Assembly: GCA_027484495.1 (NCBI GenBank)
Contig: JAIXSW010000057.1
Location: forward strand, 1-14,807
DNA: 14,807 nt
Source: Gammaproteobacteria bacterium
GTDB lineage: Bacteria > Pseudomonadota > Gammaproteobacteria > Enterobacterales > Alteromonadaceae
Reading direction: 5' to 3'
Positions 1 to 8,048 of this stretch are shown here, piece after piece. Below the pieces are notes generated by a model. The model made no database searches and had not been told where the DNA came from. It was given only the letters and a program-made list of their open reading frames with translations. Within the stretch, counting starts at the first letter, position 1; every line of letters begins with the position of its first letter. The position numbers and the translations under genes were made by a program.

Positions 1-2058
1 CAGCTCTAATTCGAACAGGAAAGCTTTGCCTTTGATCCCGAGTTTGCGTTCAGCTTCAGGATGCAACGCACCCAGTAAACCAACCTGCTGACCATTGCGT
101 AACAATGCTGCAGTTTGGCCCGGATGTAAGGCACTGTGCTCACCTTTGGCAAAGCTGAATTCATCAGGCGCTGAAGTTTTGCTGAGCAGCGCTTCAACAT
201 CACCTTTGACATCATAGAAATCAACGGCACGTTCCTGCATGGTCCAGTGTTCGTTGCCATAAGAACCGACAATAAGACCGCCGATCACCGGCACCTGACG
301 CACACCACCTTCAGCTGAAGCATCAGGGATAAACTTCAGGCCGTACTCAAACAGACGGATGCGGTTTTGCTGGCGGTTCTGATTGTATTGCACGGCTTGC
401 AATAAACCTGGCCACAGATTCAACCGCATCGCTGACATATCGGCAGAAATTGGATTGGGCAGCACCAGCGCTTCAGCACCCGGGAACAGCACTTGCTGGA
501 CTTTCGGGTCGACAAATGAATAAGTGATCGCTTCCTGATAACCACGGTCGACCAGCAAATCACGTAAGCTGTGCACTGAAATGTCCGCTTCACGGTGGTC
601 ACGCATCGCCAGTGATGCCACCGGCGCCACGTTTGGAATGCTGTTGTAACCATAGACCCGTGCCACTTCTTCAATCAGATCTTCACCGATGCTGATATCA
701 AACCGATAAGTTGGAACTGACACCTGCCAGCTGTCTGTTTGCTCAGAAACAGCAAAACCTAAACGACTGAAAATCTCTGTCACTGTCGCCGTGTCGATAT
801 GAATACCGAGAATGCGGTCCAGTTTCTGCCGGGTCAGGTTGATTTGTGCAGCTTTCGGCAAATGTTCGTCGGATTTGGCTTCGACCACAGGACCCGCTTC
901 GCCACCAACGATTTCCAGCAGCAGTGCGGTCGCACGTTCCATCGCCGTGCGTTGTAACTCAGGGTCAACCCCGCGCTCATAACGATGTGATGCATCGGTG
1001 TGCAGGCCATATTGGCGGGCGCGACCGGCCATTTCCGTTGGTGCAAAAAATGCGCTTTCGAGGAAAATGTCACGGCTGTCTTTGGTCACACCACTGTGAA
1101 GGCCACCGAAAATACCGGCCATCGCCAGTGCTTTGTGTTCATCGGCAATCACTAAGGTCTGCGGATTTAAAGTGACTTCGCTTTCATCAAGCAACACCAG
1201 TTTCTCTTCCGGCTTGGCCAGACGCACTACAATGCCACCGTCGATTTTTGCTAAATCAAACGCATGCATCGGATGACCCAGTTCCACCAACACATAGTTG
1301 GTCACGTCAACCACCGGATCAATCGAGCGGATGCCACTGCGGCGTAATTTTTCCACCATCCACAGCGGCGTCAACGCGCCGACGTTGATGTTACGAATAA
1401 CGCGACCTAAATAACGCGGACAGGCTTGTGGTGCCTGCAGCGTGATAGTGCGCTGCTCATCAATGGTTGGGGTCACCGCAGCTACTTGCGGCTGACACAC
1501 ATCCAGCTTGTTCAGCACGCCAACTTCGCGGGCCAGACCTAACATACCGAGGCAGTCTGCGCGGTTTGGCGTTAAGTCGACTTCGATAGCGTTATCGTCT
1601 AACTGCAGGTATTCGCGGATATTTTTGCCCAGCGGCGCGTCAGCCGGTAGTTCAATAATGCCTTCAGAGCTTTCCGCCATGCCAAGCTCAGATAACGAGC
1701 ACAACATGCCATTAGACGGCTGGCCGCGTAACTTGGCTGCTTTGATTTTAAAATCACCAGGCAGCACAGCGCCCACAGTCGCGACAGCAACTTTTAAGCC
1801 CTGACGGCAGTTGGCGGCACCACAGACGATATCGAGCAGCTCGCCGCTGCCGATATCCACTTTGGTGACTTGTAATTTATCCGCTTCCGGATGGCGGCCA
1901 CATTCAACCACATGACCAACCACCACACCGCTGAATGCACCGGCGATCGCATCAATGCCATCTACTTCAAGGCCAGCCATTGAAATTTGTTCGGCCAGTT
2001 CTTGTGTTGATAAGGCCGGATTGACCCATTCCCGTAACCAGGATTCGCTGAATTTCAT
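1..2058 (-). CDS. pheT: Phenylalanyl-tRNA synthetase beta subunit, 3'-truncated by window edge
   Basis: Beta subunit of the cytoplasmic alpha2-beta2 synthetase that charges tRNA-Phe; it supplies tRNA binding and editing. The minus frame is open for 686 codons from the ATG at 2058-2056 to base 1. The N-terminus begins MKFSESWLREWVNP, typical of the family. In order I see an EMAP/OB-type tRNA-binding domain (about residues 39-148, with GHPxADKL-like RHPEADKLQV), a B3/B4 editing region (about 210-390, with PVVDVTNYVLVELGHPMHAFD), a B5 region (about 400-475) and the catalytic-like core (about 480-680, with LPNPISADMSAMR). Family members are about 795 residues, so the C-terminal anticodon-binding (FDX-ACB) domain lies outside the window. 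The start is supported by GGAG seven bases upstream and by the pheS stop only 14 bases before it. Co-transcribed with pheS. Confidence 0.97.
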   Translation of the reverse strand, partial: MKFSESWLREWVNPALSTQELAEQISMAGLEVDGIDAIAGAFSGVVVGHVVECGRHPEADKLQVTKVDIGSGELLDIVCGAANCRQGLKVAVATVGAVLPGDFKIKAAKLRGQPSNGMLCSLSELGMAESSEGIIELPADAPLGKNIREYLQLDDNAIEVDLTPNRADCLGMLGLAREVGVLNKLDVCQPQVAAVTPTIDEQRTITLQAPQACPRYLGRVIRNINVGALTPLWMVEKLRRSGIRSIDPVVDVTNYVLVELGHPMHAFDLAKIDGGIVVRLAKPEEKLVLLDESEVTLNPQTLVIADEHKALAMAGIFGGLHSGVTKDSRDIFLESAFFAPTEMAGRARQYGLHTDASHRYERGVDPELQRTAMERATALLLEIVGGEAGPVVEAKSDEHLPKAAQINLTRQKLDRILGIHIDTATVTEIFSRLGFAVSEQTDSWQVSVPTYRFDISIGEDLIEEVARVYGYNSIPNVAPVASLAMRDHREADISVHSLRDLLVDRGYQEAITYSFVDPKVQQVLFPGAEALVLPNPISADMSAMRLNLWPGLLQAVQYNQNRQQNRIRLFEYGLKFIPDASAEGGVRQVPVIGGLIVGSYGNEHWTMQERAVDFYDVKGDVEALLSKTSAPDEFSFAKGEHSALHPGQTAALLRNGQQVGLLGALHPEAERKLGIKGKAFLFELEL

Positions 2059-2072
2059 TGTTTCGCTCCGGC

Positions 2073-3053
2073 TTATTTAAATTGTTTTAAGAAACGCAGA
2101 TCATTTTCGAAGAATGAACGCAGATCGGTAACGCCGTAGCGCAGCATAGTCAGACGCTCAACGCCCATGCCAAAGGCAAAACCGCTGTACACTTCCGGGT
2201 CAATACCAACGGAACGCAACACGTTCGGATGCACCATGCCGCAGCCTAACACTTCCAGCCATTTGCCATTTTTGCCCATCACGTCCACTTCAGCCGAAGG
2301 TTCAGTGAATGGGAAAAACGAAGGACGGAAGCGGATCTGCAGATCTTCTTCAAAATAGTTGTTCAGGAAATCGTGCAAAATGCCTTTGAGCTCAGTAAAG
2401 CTGACATTTTTGTCGACCATCAGGCCTTCGACCTGGTGGAACATTGGCGTGTGCGTCATATCGTAGTCGTTGCGATAGACCCGACCCGGCGAAATGATCC
2501 GCAGTGGCGGCTGTTCAGTTTCCATGGTGCGGATCTGCACACCAGAAGTCTGCGTGCGCAGCATCAGCTTTGGATTAAAATAGAAAGTGTCGTGATCGGC
2601 ACGGGCCGGGTGATGCTCAGGAATATTCAGCGCATCAAAGTTATGGAAATCATCTTCGATTTCCGGTCCGTGTTTGACTTCAAAGCCCAGCTCGCCAAAA
2701 AAGGTTTCAATGCGGCGGATGGTGCGGGTAACCGGGTGTAAACCGCCCTGCTCGATACTGCGGCCTGGTAAGGTCACGTCGATTTGTTCAGAGGCCAGTT
2801 TTTGTGCCAGCACGGCAGCTTGCATGCCGTCGCGACGCGCGTTTAATGCGTCCTGTACTTGCTGTTTCAGCTCGTTGATTTGTGCGCCGGCCACTTTACG
2901 GGCCTCGGCATCCATCGCCCCTAAGGATTTTAACAGCTCAGTGATGCTGCCCTTTTTGCCGAAATACTCGACCCGGACGTCTTCCAGCGCATTGACGTCA
3001 GCCGCAGCGGCTACAGCCTGCAATGCGCTGTCTAAGATGGCAGATAGGTTCAT
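2073..3053 (-). CDS. pheS: Phenylalanyl-tRNA synthetase alpha subunit
   Basis: Catalytic alpha subunit of PheRS; it activates Phe with ATP and transfers it to tRNA-Phe. It has 326 residues against 327 in E. coli. Residues 1-85 form the N-terminal coiled-coil tRNA-binding arm, followed by the class II synthetase core. Visible are the QTS motif (168-170), motif 2 with GRVYRNDYDMTHTPMFHQVEG (190-210), and motif 3 GFAFGMGVERL (291-301). A293 is equivalent to E. coli A294, the residue known to set side-chain size selectivity. The start has TGAGGA six bases upstream. The gap to pheT is 14 nt, so the two form an operon. Upstream, 114 nt separate it from hda, with no terminator and no convincing PheM-type leader. 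It may be co-transcribed with hda or use a weak promoter in that gap. Confidence 0.98.
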   Translation of the reverse strand: MNLSAILDSALQAVAAAADVNALEDVRVEYFGKKGSITELLKSLGAMDAEARKVAGAQINELKQQVQDALNARRDGMQAAVLAQKLASEQIDVTLPGRSIEQGGLHPVTRTIRRIETFFGELGFEVKHGPEIEDDFHNFDALNIPEHHPARADHDTFYFNPKLMLRTQTSGVQIRTMETEQPPLRIISPGRVYRNDYDMTHTPMFHQVEGLMVDKNVSFTELKGILHDFLNNYFEEDLQIRFRPSFFPFTEPSAEVDVMGKNGKWLEVLGCGMVHPNVLRSVGIDPEVYSGFAFGMGVERLTMLRYGVTDLRSFFENDLRFLKQFK

Positions 3054-3167
3054 GATTTTCCTCAGACCAGCTTGTTTGCTAAAACCGCCGATTTTACAAC
3101 AATTTCGCTGCTTTTGGGCGCGGTATCATCAGGAAAATTTTAGCAAAATGGCGGAAAATCTGCCGGA

Positions 3168-3911
3168 TCAGCGCTCAGTTAGCGCGAAAGTACTGTGGAG
3201 GACGTCTTTGACAAAAGGAATGGTCAGGCGACGCTGGTGTACCATCGAAGCCTTATCAAGAATATCAAGAGTGCTGACGAGGGCACGGATATCGCGTTGC
3301 TGGCGGTTTAACAGATAACGCGCCACTTCGTCTGGCAGATCCAGCCCCCGCACCCGGGCTTTTTGCTGCAGTAATTTTTGCTTGTCATCATCGCTGAGCA
3401 GCCGCAGCTGGAAGACCGTGCAGGCCTGTAAACGTGATACCAGATCCGGCAGCGTAAAACCAAGCGCAGTCGGTTGATCGTCGGCGACGATGATCAATTT
3501 TTTTCCATGCTCCGCCAGCCGGTTGTACAAATCAAACAGCGCGACCTGCCAGTGTGAATCGCCGGCGACTGCGCCGATATTATCGAGGCAAACCACATCC
3601 AGCTGCTCCAGATTATCCAGCATGCGAGGGCTGTATTGCGCAAATTCGTCGAGTGCCAGCAGCTGACTGGTCAAGCCGAGTTCCTGCGCCTGCACACAGG
3701 CGGCATAGAGTAAATGCGACTTGCCGCTGCCGGACGCGCCAAACACAAACACCGGCGGCTGTGGCGACAATGCGGCCGGTTGCGGTTGCAGATATTGTTG
3801 AATAAATGCCACGGCCGGACTACTGTCCGCGCCGTAAAAACTGTGCAGAGTTTCATCGTCCGGTAAAGTGACCGCCAGCGTAAACTGGGTTGGCTGCATT
3901 TGTGCCTGCAT
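3168..3911 (-). CDS. hda: DnaA regulatory inactivator Hda
   Basis: AAA+ DnaA paralogue that, with the DNA-loaded sliding clamp, stimulates hydrolysis of DnaA-bound ATP (RIDA) to limit re-initiation. It has 247 residues. QFTLAV at 9-14 fits the N-terminal clamp-binding motif (compare E. coli QLSLPL). Walker A is GASGSGKS (58-65), Walker B is VVCLDN (106-111), the DLVSRL box (156-161) carries the likely arginine finger R160, and the C-terminus has the family signature RRLTIPFVKDVL (227-238). It continues nine residues past this (HSTFALTER). The ATG overlaps the upstream DUF2066 stop as TAATG and has no good Shine-Dalgarno, so translation is probably coupled. An in-frame ATG at codon 5 is an alternative start. 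The DUF2066-hda pairing recurs in related marine gammaproteobacteria (from memory). Confidence 0.95.
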   Translation of the reverse strand: MQAQMQPTQFTLAVTLPDDETLHSFYGADSSPAVAFIQQYLQPQPAALSPQPPVFVFGASGSGKSHLLYAACVQAQELGLTSQLLALDEFAQYSPRMLDNLEQLDVVCLDNIGAVAGDSHWQVALFDLYNRLAEHGKKLIIVADDQPTALGFTLPDLVSRLQACTVFQLRLLSDDDKQKLLQQKARVRGLDLPDEVARYLLNRQQRDIRALVSTLDILDKASMVHQRRLTIPFVKDVLHSTFALTER

Positions 3912-5188
3912 TATTGGCGCCGGAACAGATAACGCGTGCTGATCTGTAAAGCCGCCGCGACTGAATTCTGTCCGCTCAATGCCGGACCAACTGGCAAGGC
4001 TGGCGCAGGGGCGTTTGCATCCGTAGCATCCGTTGTGACCACCGCACTGTCATTTACCGGTGCTGTGCCATCGCCAAGAGCGGCTTCCATCGCCGCTTCG
4101 GCATCACTGATCACCGGCTCTGCAGCAGTACCAGCCACGGCAACCTGCTCAACCGATGCATCAGGCGCAGCCGTGTCCGGCTGCGGCGTGAGTTCCCGCA
4201 CCAGACTCAGCGCCCGATAAAACTCTTCGTTGCTGGCTGACAGCTGTAAATTCAGCACGGCCTGTCCGGCGCTATATTGCACCAGGCTATGTTCACGGAC
4301 GGTCAGCATCGCGTCGAACAACTGGCGCAGTCGGGCCAGATCAGTCAGGCTACCGACGCCATCAAAGGTCAGTTGCAGACTGTTGCTGCCGGCACTGGCA
4401 CCGGGAGCCGCAATACGCACGGCGTAACGAGTGGCCTGCGCTTTGGCCAATGCACTGCAAAACTGCTGCGCCAGCACCATGGCGTCGGCATTGATTAACT
4501 CGTTGTTTTGCACCGCCCCATCTTGAAGTTGCTGCCAGGTCAAACGGAACTGGACCAGGCCGCTGGCGTCTGTCAGCTGATCAAACAACAGGTTATACAC
4601 TTCGGTTGCCTGATACCGTGCTGATGCCTGTTGCAATAAAACCCAGTCACCGCCCCAGCTCGCCGCTTCACTCACCAGCGTGGTATCGGTTTCATCAAAT
4701 AATGGGAACTGAATACTGAGGCCAAACAAGGTCGCCTGAGTTTGTAGCGCTTTACGCAACGGATGATCGGGGCTTAACACAAACTGTGGTGTTTCCACAG
4801 GACGTTCAGTCAACCATAACAACACATCAGGCCGACGTGGCCCCCACACCGGGATTTGCTGACTCTGCAATAACTGGGTGATTTTTTGCCCGTCCAGCGT
4901 GACTAACAATTGGCTCTGGCCTTCTTGCTGTACCTGTTGGAACTGCACGACAAACTGGCCGCTGTTTTTTAATGCATCACTCAGCCCCGGCAAACTCTGG
5001 ACCTCGGTGCTGCCAGTCAATTTTAATAAGACCGCCTGCAAGGCCTGGCGCTGCCACATGGCCTGACTTTGATTCGCAGGCACTGTCGCCTGATACAGAT
5101 CGGTTAATTCCGCAGCTGGCGTAGCAAACGTCACAACAATCACTGACAACAAGCCAGTAACTTTCCGGAAAAAACGCCAGTCAGGCAT
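3911..5188 (-). CDS. DUF2066 domain exported protein, unknown function
   Basis: A 425-residue protein whose N-terminal half matches my recollection of the DUF2066 family (LTDLYQATVPANQSQ, then QALQAVLLKLTGS); its function is unknown. The N-terminus is a plausible signal peptide: basic WRFFRK, a hydrophobic stretch at about 10-22, and cleavage near TPAA at about 26, so the protein is probably periplasmic. Residues about 335-410 are a low-complexity Ala/Asp/Thr/Pro-rich acidic region. The extreme C-terminus returns to a more ordinary sequence ending STRYLFRRQ. The start is well supported by GGAGGGG seven bases before the ATG. It has its own promoter at 5235-5262. Its stop overlaps the hda start, so it is the first gene of a DUF2066-hda unit. 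No catalytic motif was recognised. Confidence 0.85.
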   Translation of the reverse strand: MPDWRFFRKVTGLLSVIVVTFATPAAELTDLYQATVPANQSQAMWQRQALQAVLLKLTGSTEVQSLPGLSDALKNSGQFVVQFQQVQQEGQSQLLVTLDGQKITQLLQSQQIPVWGPRRPDVLLWLTERPVETPQFVLSPDHPLRKALQTQATLFGLSIQFPLFDETDTTLVSEAASWGGDWVLLQQASARYQATEVYNLLFDQLTDASGLVQFRLTWQQLQDGAVQNNELINADAMVLAQQFCSALAKAQATRYAVRIAAPGASAGSNSLQLTFDGVGSLTDLARLRQLFDAMLTVREHSLVQYSAGQAVLNLQLSASNEEFYRALSLVRELTPQPDTAAPDASVEQVAVAGTAAEPVISDAEAAMEAALGDGTAPVNDSAVVTTDATDANAPAPALPVGPALSGQNSVAAALQISTRYLFRRQ

Positions 5189-5234
5189 GGTAAATCCCCT
5201 CCAGTGTCAGGCCAGAGCAGCCCGCTACTGCTGT

Positions 5235-5262
5235 ATTTTATCTGATGCTGCCGGGATCACAA
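5235..5262 (-). promoter_or_regulatory. Sigma70-type promoter for DUF2066-hda
   Basis: On the minus strand, -35 TTGTGA (5257-5262) and -10 TAAAAT (5235-5240) are separated by 16 bases. This lies 46 bases before the ATG at 5188 and just downstream of the bamC terminator hairpin. The position makes sense for a new transcription unit. Predicted from the consensus only. Confidence 0.6.
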
Positions 5263-5308
5263 TGCGCTGTGTACTGTGACCCGATCTCAATACCGTCGAT
5301 TACAAAGC

Positions 5309-5341
5309 ACAAGGCGCAAAGTCAGAAACTTTGCGCCTTGT
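5309..5341 (-). terminator. Hairpin terminator after bamC
   Basis: Perfect 13-bp inverted repeat, 5309-5321 with 5329-5341 (ACAAGGCGCAAAG and its complement), around a 7-base loop. It starts 22 bases past the bamC stop. On the minus strand the T-tract is interrupted (GCTTTGTAAT), so it could be a leaky terminator or an mRNA-stabilising hairpin, but the stem is long and GC-rich at its centre. It separates dapA-bamC from the DUF2066 promoter. Confidence 0.65.
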
Positions 5342-5362
5342 CTGTGTGGTTACTGCAACCGA

Positions 5363-6421
5363 TCAGAGCTCCAGTTTGCCCTGACGAATTGCAGCGGCAA
5401 AGACTTCGTAGACTGCATCTAACGTAGCCTGATCCAGCACTTTACCGTCTTTGTCTTTAATTTTAAGCGCCGTCCCTTTGTCGGTTTTGCTCAGCGACAG
5501 CTGATACTCGCCCGCAGTTAACGGTAATTCCGGCAGATCTTCATCGCCCCAGATACTGTCCCAGAATCCCTGTTCAGCTTTAATGTATTTCAGGTAATAC
5601 ACATAATCTGACTGGTTCAGATCGGTCACTTCAAGTCCGACTTTTTCCAATAACAGCTCAAGCTGTGACCAGGCGACGTCGATCGGTTGTGTCGTCAGCA
5701 TGACAGGTTCTTGTTTGTCATTGACCGCACGGGTTAACAACACATCCGGCAGTTTGGCTTTCGCTTCACGAATTGCCGCAAGCTCAACAGTGGCGATATG
5801 ATCGATAATACGGTTGAGGAAATGCACTTCTTCGCGGCGCTGGCTGATTGGTGTCAGTTTTTGCGTCTCATCGGTGTATTTGTGTTCCAGCAGTTTGACT
5901 TGTACCGCGATAGTACGGCCATGGCTGCGTGGCTCCAGCACCACATTGAATTTGCTTTGTTGTGTCAGCTCCTGGCCTTTCCACAACCACCAACCGGTTT
6001 CCTGATAAGAACTGACCCAGTCAGTCTGCCATTGCAGTTGCTGAGGATGGCTGGCATCGATGGTGTTCTTGCTGAAGAAGCTATTGATATTGTTCTGTAA
6101 ATACGGCATCAAGTCGCCGGTAAACTCTGAACGTTCAAACCAGACACGGGCTTCTTTTTCTTCTTCTTCAACCCGGGCGTTGGTCGCTACGGCCAGCACT
6201 TGCATTGGCGCGCGTAAATCCATTTGCTCAGGGCTGACACCAGCGGCAACTTTGGCCGGTAAATCATATTGCCCAGGTTTTTTCGGCGCTTTCAGGCCAG
6301 CCGGGATATTTAATTCTGCAATACGCTGTTCATTCACAGCAGTTTTTTCGGCAGCAGGCCACAACGAACAGCCGGACAACAACAAAGTGGCTGCTACTGC
6401 GCCGGGGATCCAATAATGCAC
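5363..6421 (-). CDS. bamC: Outer membrane protein assembly factor BamC (lipoprotein)
   Basis: Lipoprotein subunit of the BAM complex, which folds beta-barrel proteins into the outer membrane. It has 352 residues against 344 in E. coli. The N-terminus is a lipoprotein signal with lipobox LLSGC and Cys18; the +2 residue is Ser, consistent with outer-membrane sorting. Next come the BamD-binding unstructured segment (about 19-75, LNIPAGLKAPKKPGQYDLP) and two helix-grip domains, the first about 80-200 and the second about 235-350 (MLTTQPIDVAWSQLELLLEK). The start codon is GTG (6421-6419), supported by AGGAG seven bases upstream. No in-frame ATG lies between this GTG and the lipobox. It lies 38 nt after dapA with no terminator between, the same dapA-bamC order as E. 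coli. Confidence 0.93.
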   Translation of the reverse strand: MHYWIPGAVAATLLLSGCSLWPAAEKTAVNEQRIAELNIPAGLKAPKKPGQYDLPAKVAAGVSPEQMDLRAPMQVLAVATNARVEEEEKEARVWFERSEFTGDLMPYLQNNINSFFSKNTIDASHPQQLQWQTDWVSSYQETGWWLWKGQELTQQSKFNVVLEPRSHGRTIAVQVKLLEHKYTDETQKLTPISQRREEVHFLNRIIDHIATVELAAIREAKAKLPDVLLTRAVNDKQEPVMLTTQPIDVAWSQLELLLEKVGLEVTDLNQSDYVYYLKYIKAEQGFWDSIWGDEDLPELPLTAGEYQLSLSKTDKGTALKIKDKDGKVLDQATLDAVYEVFAAAIRQGKLEL

Positions 6422-6459
6422 CTAAGCACTCCTATGTAAGGATAAAGTCAAAAATTCAG

Positions 6460-7341
6460 TTACAGATTCAGGTTGGCTGCATGCAGCGCTTGTTCGATTG
6501 CGCTCTGATGAATTGGTTCCAGCTGAGTCAGTGGTAAACGGGCAAAATCAGAAGAAATCAGCCCTAACCGCAATAACGCCCATTTCGACGGAATTGGGTT
6601 GCTTTCAATAAACAAGTCGCGATGTAACGGCTGTAAGCTCTGGTCCAGTGCCCGGGCTGCTGCCGTGTGACCGGCACGCGCCGCCTTTATCATCTGTGCC
6701 ATGGCTTTAGGCGCGACATTGGTGGTGACCGAAATCACCCCATGACCACCTTGCAACAGAAAATCACAGGCACTGGCGTCATCACCGCTGAGCAACGCAA
6801 AATCAGCACCGACCAGCGCTTGCAGCTCTTTTAACCGGGCCAGGCTGCCGGTTGCTTCTTTAATGCCGGTGATATTTGGTATTTTCGCCAGTTCAGCCAC
6901 TGTGGCCGGCAGTAAATCGACGCCGGTACGACCCGGCACGTTATACAGCAGTACCGGTTTTTCTGTGGCGCCGGCAACCGCTTTAAAGTGCGCCAGCATA
7001 CCTTGTTGTGTCGGTTTATTGTAATAAGGTGTCACGGTCAGAAAACCATCAATCGGCAGCGCCGACAACACTTTGGTTTTTTCGACCGCTTCAGCAGTGC
7101 TATTGGAACCGTTCCCGGCGATGACCTGGATCCGGCCCTGTACATGCACCAGCACATACTGCAATACATCAATTTGTTCAGCAAAAGGAATAGTCGCGGC
7201 CTCGCCGGTCGTCCCCATAATAATCAGGCCGTCGGTGCCATTCTCCAGCTGATAATCCAGCAATCGCTTCAGGCTCGGGTAATCCACCTGACCATCTTTG
7301 AGCATTGGGGTAATAAGGGCGACGTGACTACCACTGAACAT
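6460..7341 (-). CDS. dapA: 4-hydroxy-tetrahydrodipicolinate synthase
   Basis: Condenses pyruvate with aspartate semialdehyde, the first committed step to diaminopimelate and lysine; cytoplasmic TIM barrel. It has 293 residues against 292 in E. coli, with the same numbering for key residues: Schiff-base lysine K161 (GIKEAT), the catalytic triad T44 (GTTGE), Y107 (TPYYNKP) and Y133 (LLYNVPGRT), and substrate-binding R138. The ATG is preceded by GGAG eleven bases upstream, a slightly long spacing. First gene of a dapA-bamC operon, divergent from gcvR. The leader is only about 27 nt from the predicted transcription start, too short for a lysine riboswitch. Confidence 0.97.
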   Translation of the reverse strand: MFSGSHVALITPMLKDGQVDYPSLKRLLDYQLENGTDGLIIMGTTGEAATIPFAEQIDVLQYVLVHVQGRIQVIAGNGSNSTAEAVEKTKVLSALPIDGFLTVTPYYNKPTQQGMLAHFKAVAGATEKPVLLYNVPGRTGVDLLPATVAELAKIPNITGIKEATGSLARLKELQALVGADFALLSGDDASACDFLLQGGHGVISVTTNVAPKAMAQMIKAARAGHTAAARALDQSLQPLHRDLFIESNPIPSKWALLRLGLISSDFARLPLTQLEPIHQSAIEQALHAANLNL

Positions 7342-7374
7342 TTTAACTGCAGCTCCATAAAAATCAGGCTGCTC

Positions 7375-7403
7375 ATATTAATGACGGCAGTGCCTGAACA
7401 CAA
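7375..7403 (-). promoter_or_regulatory. Sigma70-type promoter for dapA-bamC
   Basis: Minus-strand -35 TTGTGT (7398-7403) and -10 TAATAT (7375-7380) with ideal 17-base spacing, about 34 bases before the dapA ATG. It is one half of the dapA/gcvR divergent promoter region. Predicted from the consensus only. Confidence 0.65.
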
Positions 7404-7440
7404 GCGCACGTTCCTTCCCTGATGAAATTTCAAAGGATTA

Positions 7441-7449
7441 TGTTACACT
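7441..7449 (+). promoter_or_regulatory. Extended -10 promoter element for gcvR-bcp
   Basis: TGTTACACT reads as an extended -10 (TGn followed by TACACT at 7444-7449). Seventeen bases upstream there is no good -35, which is common for extended -10 promoters. A start near 7456 would leave about 28 nt of leader before the gcvR ATG. Confidence 0.45.
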
Positions 7450-7483
7450 CCGGGCCTTGTTGAATTTGGATTTATGCGCGCAC

Positions 7484-8011
7484 ATGCCCCAACAACTGGT
7501 CGTCACCGCCATTGGCACAGACCGTACAGGTATCGTCAGTCAGCTGGCCCGCCTGGTCAGTGATTGCAACTGCAACATCGTTGACAGCCGGATGGCGATT
7601 TTTGGTAACGAGTTCACGTTTATCATGTTGTTATCAGGTGACGCCGCCGCAATCAGCAAAATCGAATATCTGCTGCCAAGTTCCGCATTTGAGCTTGATC
7701 TGCTGACGATGTCCAAACGTACGTCATCCTGCACTTTGCCCACGCTATCAGCACCTTATATTGTCGAATACACCGGCGTGGACCGGGTCGGCACGCTGGG
7801 GGCTATCTCCAGTTTGCTGGCGGAACATCAGGTATATATCGGTGCCCTGCGCTCGGAAACGCTGCAGCCGGATCCGCAGCAACCGGCGCAAACACATACC
7901 GTGATGACTGTGCAATTACCGCATGGCCTCGACGGCGACAAAATCAAACGTCTGCTGCAGGCCAAATTTAATCAAATGCAGTTGCAGGGCAGCTTCGAAT
8001 TACAAAGCTAA
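7484..8011 (+). CDS. gcvR: Glycine cleavage system transcriptional repressor GcvR
   Basis: ACT-domain regulator that, in E. coli, binds the activator GcvA and represses gcvTHP when glycine is low. It has 175 residues from the ATG at 7484. There are two ACT-type modules, about 4-75 and 88-170. The first carries TAIGTDRTGIVSQLARLV and CNIVDSRMAIFGNEFTFIML, which align closely with the E. coli sequence. The second has YTGVDRVGTLGAISSLL. An in-frame TTG at 7457 would add nine residues, but the ATG gives the family-like N-terminus; the Shine-Dalgarno is weak either way (GGAT). Divergent from dapA and followed after 37 nt by bcp, the same dapA/gcvR-bcp arrangement as in enterics. Confidence 0.9.
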   Translation: MPQQLVVTAIGTDRTGIVSQLARLVSDCNCNIVDSRMAIFGNEFTFIMLLSGDAAAISKIEYLLPSSAFELDLLTMSKRTSSCTLPTLSAPYIVEYTGVDRVGTLGAISSLLAEHQVYIGALRSETLQPDPQQPAQTHTVMTVQLPHGLDGDKIKRLLQAKFNQMQLQGSFELQS

Positions 8012-8048
8012 GTCCTGCCGCCGCGATCGTTGCCGCACTGGAGAGAAC

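Noticed and set aside
846..1804. Plus-strand frames opposite pheT.
   Set aside because: pheT is clearly coding on the minus strand throughout; the opposite frames have shadow-like composition and no family features.
3100..3167. A Phe-rich reading (IFRHFAKIF) on the minus strand between hda and pheS, reminiscent of a PheM leader peptide.
   Set aside because: It has no ATG, GTG or TTG start in frame, no ribosome site, and no terminator/antiterminator pair downstream before pheS.
7342..7374. A lysine riboswitch ahead of dapA.
   Set aside because: The leader from the predicted start is about 27 nt, far too short for a riboswitch.
7457..7483. A TTG start for gcvR nine codons upstream of the ATG.
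   Set aside because: It has no ribosome site and would begin at the predicted transcription start; the ATG at 7484 matches the family N-terminus.
7923..8048. An N-terminal extension of bcp overlapping gcvR.
   Set aside because: The extension reads a second frame of gcvR; the ATG at 8049 has a strong ribosome site and matches Bcp.
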